Shown here piece after piece: positions 55,641 to 64,000 of a DNA stretch of 64,000 bases. The notes beneath the pieces are model-generated. The model saw only the letters and a program-made list of their open reading frames with translations, did not search any database and had not been told where the DNA came from. Both the position numbers and the translations under genes were made by a program. Source of the stretch: Euryodendron excelsum (taxonomy: Eukaryota > Streptophyta > Magnoliopsida > Ericales > Pentaphylacaceae). The DNA is taken from the NCBI GenBank assembly GCA_033060915.1, contig CM065387.1:43346001-43410000 (forward strand), given 5' to 3'. Numbering within the stretch: position 1 is the stretch's first letter; each line of letters opens with the position of its first letter.

Positions 55641-56400
55641 GGAATAGAATGATTTTGGAAGAGTGTATCCTATGCATTAGCGTTAGCATTGCACTAATTG
55701 TTAGCCGTACATAGGAAGTAAGGTTTTCTCAAATTCATCACAATGTTATAAGTAATTAATTTATAAAAAATTATAAAATTTAAATCATTCATCACTCTGT
55801 CTCATTCATCAATAAATAACTGGTAGTATATATAATTTTAGAGTTCCATCAAATCTGAAGTAACTATTTTATGAATGAAAATTAAATATATTTTATTAAT
55901 TATAAAATAGTTTAATAAAATTCAAAAACTAGTATTCATGATATTCAGCTATTATTTAAATAAAAATTAAAAGAGGTCTTAAATATACAATAAAAAATTA
56001 TTTGGTGGATCTCGATATCAATTATTGTTTGAAATATTAAATAGACAACTTAATCAGAATTTAATGAGTTTCTTTTGAAAGAGGAAATTTAATCTGGTTA
56101 GTATAAATGAATATACTCAAATAGAGAACTTATACATGTATACGTGTAATCCCAAATAGAGAACTCATACATGTCTATATATATAAAACAATTAATAAAA
56201 TTTTTTATTGTATATAATTCGTTTTAAAATAGAATTTGAGTAACAAATAAGGAACCTAATGAGATTAGTAATAAATATATTGCTCCTATAACATGACATT
56301 TTAAAAGTATAAGAGCTTAAAGAGTGCCACCTGAGAAAAAGAAAAATATAAGGGCAGACACAACTTATATATATATGTATGTATATATATATATATATGA
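55641..56400. other. AT-rich region without recognised genes
   Basis: Includes (TA)n/(TG)n runs at 56366-56398. No coding region recognised. Confidence 0.5.
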
Positions 56401-56404
56401 TTCT

Positions 56405-56655
56405 CTTTATTTATTTATTTTTTAGTAAAAAAAATTAATATGTGGATAAGTTACTTTACACACCCGTCAATACCACACAGCCATGTATAGGAGACTCTAG
56501 TGCATCTACGTCGAGATTAAAGTTTAAGTTTTATCTTGTGCTCTTAACACTAAAAAGTAAATTTAATCTCTTTAAACAGCTATAAAGACTCAAACCCAAG
56601 CATTGAATTATGAAATCCTAGCTCTTACCGATAACAAACCACTCGATGGTCCCTT
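56405..56655 (-). mobile_element. Probable tRNA-derived SINE
   Basis: On the minus strand, GAGTGGTTTGTTATCGGTAAG (56631-56651 region) resembles an A-box head and TGGGTTTGAGTC (56587-56598) a B box. The body ends in an A-rich tail (T-rich on plus at 56404-56422). No clear target duplication. Confidence 0.55.
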
Positions 56656-57235
56656 TCTCTGTCCTTTCCTAAATTCTTAGACAAATTTTATGTGCAATTT
56701 TAACCTTGGATTCAAAAAATAAAATAAAAATTGACCAAAAAAACTTGAAAAAATTAAAATGTTATAGTTAAAAAAACAATTACCACAAATATGAACCATA
56801 ATTTCCAAAATATTGAGTTATAACTATAACCAATTTAACCGTAGTCATTCCCAAATCCTAAACTCAATAAAATACATTTCATATTTGACAGAAAAGGTGC
56901 CGCTATCATCGTCAACTCGTGATTTCACATTATTTTACTAGTAGCACAGGCCAATAGAGTTGAGACAAATATATGTGTTTTTATTCTAATCATTTAAAAT
57001 TAAGAAATTAACTAAACTAACCCAATTCTTTATGAAATTGGAACATCCGATTCAACGTATCAAACATTAAAAAAGGTAAGAATACCAACACAGTCGCATG
57101 GGACTCAGTTGGCATTTCTACATCATCTTAGCTGAAAGTGGCTCATTGATAGCAACATTTACATGATTGTTGTCTATTCGGTCTTTTTCTTTACATGTGT
57201 ATTTCTAAATGGCCGTTATTGTCTAATAATTTTTT

Positions 57236-57582
57236 GGGTAATTTACATAAACATCCCTTCAGGTTTTTCATAATTACAAAATACTTTCTAAGATTTTTGA
57301 AATAGCACAGACACCCTTTACATTTTTTTTCTGCGAATTGTATAGGAATAGTTTCTCCCTTAAACCGGTAAAAATAGTAATAAAAACAATGAAGCTAGCA
57401 AAAACTTTACCTAAAATGGTAATAATACCCTTACTTATAAGGGTATTTTTATCTTTTTACAAAGCTATTAGTTTTTTAGTAATAAAATTTCATACAACTT
57501 TGACAAAAAGTGTTTTAAAAACCTTAACGGATGTCCTTGTGACTGTCAAAAAATCCGAAGGAGTGCTTGTGTAATTTTTCCC
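57236..57582. mobile_element. Small Mutator-like MITE
   Basis: The left end GGGTAATTTACATAAACA pairs with the complement of the right end (GGGAAAAATTACACAAGCA). AATTTTTT flanks both ends (57228-57235, 57583-57590), though the T-rich context weakens this. The terminal word is shared with the elements at 9029 and 60694. Confidence 0.75.
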
Positions 57583-58060
57583 AATTTTTTTTTGTTCTCC
57601 CAAGGAAGAATTATGAACAAGTCCAATGACTTTTTCCCTTCCAGAAGAGTATTACCATACAAACAAAAATATTATTATGTAATTTTATAGACTAAAATAA
57701 TTTGTAGTTTGAAGAAAAATGCTATTATCACACCATTTTGAATTAATATTGGTGCACAAAATTTTGGTGTTGAGGGGGAATTGCCTTTTTGAAAATAAGG
57801 ATGAAGTCAGAAGTGTGGCATTTTTTTTCATTTTTTTCTAGACTTTTTAAATTTTAAGGGTGAGATATGCAACTTTTAATGCAATATGCGACTTATTTTA
57901 AGGCAGAAGTTAAGTATGCATAAATAGAGTTATAATGTGTGAAAAAGTGTGAGTGCCACACTTTATACTTGTGCCTAATAACACATGTTAGTAAAATTCT
58001 TATTAATTAAGATGAATTAGAAAGGTTTAGAATAAATACGAGGTACCCCAATTGCGAATT

Positions 58061-58128
58061 GGCAAGGAAAATAGTTTGCTTTTAATAAGTATTTGGCAAG
58101 GAAAATAGTTTGCTTTTAATAAACATTT
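58061..58128. repeat. 34 bp tandem duplication
   Basis: GGCAAGGAAAATAGTTTGC repeats at 58061 and 58095. A G-box core CACGTG follows at about 58137 and CACGTGTTAG at about 58157. Confidence 0.85.
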
Positions 58129-58199
58129 GGGAAGGCACGTGAGCACACAACACTGCACGTGTTAGCACATGTCTTTACAACATCCTTATGCATGTTATA

Positions 58200-60240
58200 T
58201 AGTCTCACATTAAAATCCGTTTCCGTGTAATGGTGCCCAAAATGACGAGAAATTATTTAGTAAGTTTAAAACACTACGTCACTATAATGTGGTGTGCCTA
58301 ATTTATTAAAAATAAACATATCATGTATTTTTTGTCAACTCAACTACATATATAGGTAATAAATATGAACATGCTAAGAAAGTTTTTATCTTTATTATTT
58401 TAAAAATTAAGCAAATCAATCTAAAAATTAGGTCAATCAATCTAAAATATGAATATGTGTTTATTTTTATTAGATTAAACACATCATATCATGATAGTAA
58501 CATAATGTTTTGAATTTACTGAATAATTTCTTCAAAATAACATTATGAACACGTGTGCTTTGAATTTTTCCAAATTAAACGAGTGTGAATCACGTGCCTT
58601 GAGCTCCCTTTACCCATGTATTCCATTAAAATCACAATTACTAATAAAAAGATAAATGCTAGCCTAAGTATTTAAATTATAAGTTAAGGTACGTGTAAAC
58701 TAGTTTGATATCTCAAATTGCATAACTAAAAAGTTATAAATTAAGCATGCATGCATGAAGGGAATTGTACAATATGTGAAAGTATATAAAATAAAAAAAA
58801 AGTTTGAGTTCCCATTTGTATTACTCAATAATACATACTTAATATGTGCCCCAAACCCTAAATCCTAAGGTCAATGTTAAGCAATACTCATACAACGATC
58901 GTATTAAATTTCACAATTTTAAATGATCATATTTATTTCTCCTCCTCTTACGGCATGGGGTGGTCTCGTTATATTGAGAGGGAGAGTTTATAAATTATGT
59001 GCCTTGAGCCTTCATTGTGTCTATAGATCTATATATATATATATAAACTTTAGTGACTGTATCCACATATTCGTATAAAATGTGACTTGAATTTCTATGA
59101 CTTTGTTAGGGGAAAAAAAGTGCTGTGCATAAAGTTAAAGATGCAGATATAGTAATTTTTTTTTAACGCCACGTTTGATCTTTTATTTGTCAAGAGAAAC
59201 AAAAAATAAGAAAAAAAGTTATGCACATTCATTTTTGTATAGATAACTAAATGAATGATAGATTTTTTTGCAAATATTTATTTATTTCATTTTGCCTAAC
59301 CAAATAAAAGAAAGAAATAACTTCACTTCACTTCGCTTTATTTTATTTTCTTATCTTTTTATTTATCAATTTGTGTCCACAATCCAAAATATAAATACAA
59401 CGTAAAACTAAAGTGCAAAAAGGGGGAGGGGGGGGGGCGGAGGAGAATGATAAATAAGATCATTTTTTTTTTTGGTACATTGGAATTAAAATAAATAAGA
59501 CCACTAAACTTGTTGATTAGCTATTGCCTTTAAAAAAAAAAGAAAAGAAAAGAAAAGAAAAGAAAGATAAGTACACAATCACATAATAACCCTCGTGTGT
59601 ATGCACGAAATATTTCATTGTTCTGAAAATTTATTTTGTGCTGAACACTTTGCCACCCTTTCTACTCTTCTCACACTTTAGTGTAGGGATGACAATTAGA
59701 GTCGAAAACTTTGAATCTTGCTTCACTCCGTCCTTAACAGAAAAGATTTGGAGTATAACTAAATGGATTAGGGGTAGGGTATGGAAAAGAAAGCAAACTT
59801 AATGCGGGTTTGAGATGGAGTAAGGCTTATGTCACCCTACCCGATTATATTATCAAATACTTAAATAATTATATTATATTTAACTATATAAAATATCTTT
59901 AGTATATAAGTAAATATTAAGATTCTAATGTTAACTTGTTAGTCTTATATTTTAGACTATTTCTTTTTCAATATAATATTGTATTAGTGTTTGTTTAATT
60001 TGTATTATTTTTTTAAGGATTTATTTTTCTTTTAAAATGTTATATGGTTTGAACCGATTTCAACCAAAACCCCAATTAACTTCAGGGAGATAGAGGCGGT
60101 TGGACAAGTTCAACCTGTCATGGATTTAAAACGGAGTGTGGGATACAATTTTTCTAGTAGAGGCAGTATAATTTAGCCCAGCATATACCGAGTACGCCCC
60201 GTTGTTATTCATACAATGACTATTAACTGAGTCCTAAGAT
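58200..60240. other. AT-rich region without recognised genes
   Basis: Contains a G run (59420-59436), an (AAAAG)n run (59535-59562) and, at about 59689, TAGGGATGACAATTAGAG, which resembles a hAT left end without a found partner. Confidence 0.5.
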
Positions 60241-60242
60241 AC

Positions 60243-60410
60243 GTTTAGTAATTATAGTATTTAGGACTCAGTGACTCACCTAGTAAAAGACGCATTGTAT
60301 TATAAAGGGAAGAGCAATGAGTCCTGTTTAGTAATTATAGTATTTAGGACTCACAGTGACTCACCTAGTGAAAGACCCATTGCATTGAAAAGGGAAGAGC
60401 AATGAGTCCT
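60243..60410. repeat. 83 bp tandem duplication with TGACTCA words
   Basis: GTTTAGTAATTATAGTATTTAG recurs at 60243 and 60326, followed by GTGACTCACCTAGT and AAGGGAAGAGCAATGAGTCC. The TGACTCA/TGAGTC words resemble bZIP sites but occur in non-genic DNA. Confidence 0.85.
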
Positions 60411-61411
60411 GTATGGGAAACCTATTTCCTAATGCATGTTCTCTCTTTTTCGGATACATCTAAGGCAACAAACAAACGACATTTTGAAAAAAGAATTCAA
60501 GAACAACACTCGCTCTTTTTCTTAATGGATCTAGATACACCTAACGGACCCACATCAAGACCTACCGAGTGATTATTAGGCACCAGGATCAAAATCTCTC
60601 TTTCATAATAAAGGACGAGAATTGAATCTCGGACCAACGGTTTTCATTCACTTTATTATGCCATTTACTTTTGTCACTGTACCATTGCGATTTGGGTAAA
60701 TTAGATTAACCTCTCCTCTACATTTAAGTAATTACGCATATTTTCTTTAAACATTTAATAACTATGCTGACCTCCCTAACTTTATAAATATTTGTAACAT
60801 GTTCTCCCTTCTGTGTAATGACTGTCTATTGTGCTAGCGTGAAGTGCTGACGTAATTTAAAAAAAACATATTGATATGCTTATTTTACCCTTTGTAACAT
60901 GTTAAACGGCATGAAAGCCCTTATTAGATAATTAGAATGATGATTTTACCCTTACCTATATATAAACACTAGAGCTTATGTAATGGAGCTATTGAATGTT
61001 TGTTAAGAAGGTAAAGTCACCAGCAAAATAAAAGGTGGGTAAATAAAAGAAGCAGCAAAGGGAAGCAGCCAAGGGTGAGACAAACATTTGTTTTTATCAA
61101 TCCTACAAAATCAACACTTAACCGCAATTGAAAAAAAATTGGGCTGGGTAAGTTGTAATATTTGACATTGTTAGATAGATGATTATTTTTGAAGCTTTTA
61201 AAACAATAAGTTAGGAATTTTGAATTATTTTAACTGAAAAGGAAGTGACGAAGTCAGTGTCTTGATATATTAGGTGTTAAAACTTTTATGCATACAATGT
61301 ATTCGATGAAATGATGAAGTGAGTGTGAGAAAAAAGCACTGGTGCTAGCAACGCTGGTTGGATGTTTCGCAATCAACAATTCAAATGTGATAAAAAAAAA
61401 AAAAAAAGCAT

Positions 61412-61702
61412 GTGTGGGAATTTTTGAAGCAATGGACAACCCTGGGAGGTTATACTTCTGATGTGCTCAAGACTAGTGCAATTTCTTTGTATGGTGAATG
61501 GTTCCTCCCATGGATGATGGGAGAAGGGGCAATGAAATGCTGTGGAGGAGGCACTAGGGTTATTGCTGAATTTAGAGGGATTTCCTTAGGGCTACAAACT
61601 TCAGAGGCTAACCAAGGAGCTATGAAGTTCATCCTTATTTCTGGTGTCTTGTTCACTTTGTTCACCTTGCTTGTTATTTTTCTTGCCATCATCGTGAAGT
61701 GA
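61412..61702 (+). other. Unrecognised 96-codon frame inside the Mutator-like element
   Basis: The frame ends in a hydrophobic segment (ILISGVLFTLFTLLVIFLAII), which could be one membrane helix. It overlaps an 80-codon frame on the other strand. Nothing identifies a family. It may be a captured fragment or chance. Confidence 0.2.
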
Positions 61703-62037
61703 TTTCATGTGTTGTAGTGTACTTAGCTTAGCTTAACTAGTTTTAATATTTTGTAGAACAAGATATTTTGCCTTAGGATTTTCAATTCTAAAAATGTAAT
61801 TGAAACATGCAATTTAATTTGTACTTTATTCAGTTGTGTGTTAGTGGAATTAGTGAATAAAGAAGACTTATGAAAACCTAACAAATCATCTCTCACAGAC
61901 AAATCATTGAACATGTGGTAGGACAAATCATTAAACACATGCACAATATGTCCAACCATTGCTTGAAATTTCATGCTCAACATGTGACATTCATACATGC
62001 ACAAAAGTTTGCAGCCTCAAAGAAATGCCCAAATAAA

Positions 62038-62307
62038 TCACCTTTCATCAATGATTTGTGAAGGACCACTTTGGGTCAATTGCAAGGGTGGTCCAACTTG
62101 TGAAGGACCAGCTTGGGTGCCTTGGGAGGGCCCAAACTGTGAAGGATCAACATTAGTTGACCATTGTTCCATCTCCATAAAATTATCAATTTCAGCCTTT
62201 CCAATTATGTCAAACATTTCCATCACGTCTTCATGACCTACAATCTCAAATTTTTGAGATCTCAACTGGCAGTAAACTTTAATTTCAACTCCAACAGTGG
62301 ATGACAT
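62038..62307 (-). CDS. Short ORF in the Mutator-like element, possible transposase N-terminus remnant
   Basis: 89 codons starting MSSTVGVEIKVYCQLRSQ and containing a tail of DPSQFGPSQ/AGPSQVGPP repeats. The position, reading inward from the right terminal repeat, is where a MURA-type transposase begins. The beta-strand-like start would fit its PB1-like N-terminal region. The catalytic DDE and zinc-knuckle parts are absent. The identity is inference from position; I do not recognise the protein directly. Confidence 0.35.
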   Translation of the reverse strand: MSSTVGVEIKVYCQLRSQKFEIVGHEDVMEMFDIIGKAEIDNFMEMEQWSTNVDPSQFGPSQGTQAGPSQVGPPLQLTQSGPSQIIDER

Positions 62308-63224
62308 GTCAACAAGTTTAGCTTCAAATACTTGTAAGGATCAACATTTCGAACCACGGAAGTCTTCTCTCTATAGTGTATTATTAAATCATATATGACA
62401 AATGGACCCCTGCTAAATTTGTGTCAAACAAAAATACTTTTCTTTACTGAAAAAAATGAGTAGAAACAAATGCATTAGTTAGGGATTTTACTTTCGAAAC
62501 TGAAACCCCATTTCACTTGGGGCTTTTACTTTACAGTCCTTTACAAACTAGAAACCCTATTAGGGCTTTTACTTTGAAAACTAAAACCCCATTTTCATTG
62601 GTTAAAACTACTAAAAAATGATATAAAAACCATTGAACTTGGGGATTTTCAACCGAAACCTCTGTTACAGGCTAACATTTGGTAAAATACCAACACATTT
62701 TGTATTGAACTGGGCAAACACATTTTCAAATCAAATGAAAAATCGCAATCCCTAAATATATGAGTTTATCTAAGTATTTTTAACTTTGAACCTTTAAAGT
62801 TGGGACTGAATAACGTTGAAGATACTACCCTCTCCGACGATCCTCGTCTGTTCCCTTCACTTGTATAACTTAGAACCCCAAGTCTATACTTCGAATCTCT
62901 TTTTCATTACTTCACATGACGTATGACAAAGAAGAGAGGCAGTCGTTGATGGAACCTGATTAGGGTTTAGGGTGGAGGCAAACCCTAACTGTGTCAATTG
63001 AGAGAGGAGAAAAGTGGGGCAACATAAGGGGATCTCATACTCTACATATACGAAGGGATCATTTTAAGTGAGAGTATAATAGTCTTTTCACAACTTCCGT
63101 TAAAATTGTTTAGCCTATAGCTCTGACAAAGGAGGTCGTTAATGTAGTCATTAAACGTTTAAGAGAAGGGTGTGTAGTTACTTAAATGTAGAGGTGAGGC
63201 CAATGTAATTTACCCTTGCGATTT

Positions 63225-64000
63225 TGGTTAATTTAAGTCAGGTATATCAGTATATGTGTGGACAACTAGCATTAAATAGGCTATTAAATGCATGAGCTAT
63301 TTGCAATTACTTTTCTATTTTTTTTCACAAAGATCCTAAAAAAACCAAGAAATGGGTATTTGGGAGATGGGAACTTTGGAAATAGTGGTAGAACACGATG
63401 TTAAAATAGTTGGTAGAACATTTTTTATTTTTGCCCTCTTACTTTTAGCATTCTTCACTATTATTCCTTCTCTAGCATTTATGCCTCATTCAAAAAACAA
63501 AAATCTTTTCATATTTTTTCCTAGGCTACCCTCTTGAAATGCCTACGAAATTTGGCAGCAAAAATATTCTACCATCTTCATGGTACCCATTTTCTTTAAC
63601 TACTATTTTTCTTTTTCTTTTTCTTTTTTTTCCTATTGTTTGGGTATGGACTCAAATTGCTCTATGAACCTTTTCTTTATTTATATTATTGACATTAAAT
63701 GGCTTTATAAACTCATAATTATTTTTATGTAATCTACTCATAATTTATTTTTGTATAATTTGTTGGGTCACTTGTAAAATAGGAGTCTCAAATAAGTTTT
63801 AAAGCATGTATGTATTAACGAGGTCAATATTAGGGATGCAAAAAGAAAACGATAGTAACTCCACTAGGTAAAAAGAACTAGGTTTTTTTAAGATTAATTT
63901 TTTTCTTATCTTTTTTTAGTTAAAGGCCATAACTTTAATTAACAAACCAAGATATAAGGAGAACTGTGGAATTGAAATCGATAACAAAATATAGGAGTTA
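63225..64000. other. AT-rich end of the window, no gene recognised
   Basis: The only frame of note (63352-63537 +) has a hydrophobic stretch but no recognisable motif or neighbouring signal. Confidence 0.5.

Larger units (their letters stand above)
60694..63215. mobile_element. 2.5 kb Mutator-like element, internally deleted
   Basis: The left end GGGTAAATTAGATTAACCTC and the complement of the right end, GGGTAAATTACATTGGCCTC, match for about 90 bp. They share CTCTACATTTAAGTAA and the TTTAAACRTTTAATRACTA region. TTGCGATTT flanks both ends (60685-60693 and 63216-63224), a perfect 9 bp duplication. The interior keeps a minus-strand frame at 62038-62307 and short frames near 61412-61702, but no recognisable catalytic domain. 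It is best read as a deletion derivative of an autonomous copy. Confidence 0.88.

Noticed and set aside
59689..60180. Possible TAGGGATGACAAT-type hAT element
   Set aside because: Left terminal word only; no partner terminus or duplication could be assigned.
60560..60660. Possible SINE with GAGATTCAATTCTCG B-box-like word
   Set aside because: No A box, tail or target duplication.

Overview
The window looks like nuclear DNA of a flowering plant, probably a dicot-type genome. It is AT-rich, has large introns, and is dominated by transposable elements. Two genuine host genes are visible. Positions 1-3648 (+) hold the last three exons of a group A (MPK6-like) mitogen-activated protein kinase, whose 5' part lies outside the window. 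Positions 7109-20824 (-) hold a complete five-exon gene for a small RS/lysine-rich nuclear protein of 197 residues. Its coding exons total about 0.6 kb but are spread over 13.7 kb, because the introns have collected a Mutator-like element, a TRIM, SINEs, LINE fragments, a Harbinger MITE and a hAT-like element.

From about 21 kb to 40 kb the DNA is repeat on repeat. A tandem array of three ~0.7 kb units (22.66-26.6 kb) has its middle unit split by a non-autonomous Helitron (23593-25514), and the neighbouring units supply the empty site. Then comes a decayed autonomous-type Helitron (about 27.6-39.5 kb) with remnants of the HUH Rep/helicase and of an RPA1-like protein. Its Rep frame is broken by a 4800 bp solo-LTR-like insertion (29748-34547) flanked by a 5 bp duplication.

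From 41.05 to 47.30 kb lies the most unusual structure: five LTRs and four ~1.15 kb internal domains in head-to-tail alternation. All are the same Copia derivative with most of gag-pol deleted, keeping only a primer-site region, a polypurine tract and a scrap of RNase H. The LTRs fall into two structural classes (1-2 versus 3-5), which constrains how the array grew.

The remaining 47.3-64 kb has no convincing host gene. It contains hAT elements, a Harbinger MITE, SINEs, a 103 bp CT microsatellite, two Mutator-like elements (one 2.5 kb with a possible remnant of a transposase N-terminus) and long AT-rich stretches. Many elements were bounded from the sequence itself by terminal repeats plus target-site duplications of class-appropriate length. 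No CRISPR array, rRNA gene, free-standing tRNA gene or prokaryotic feature was seen.
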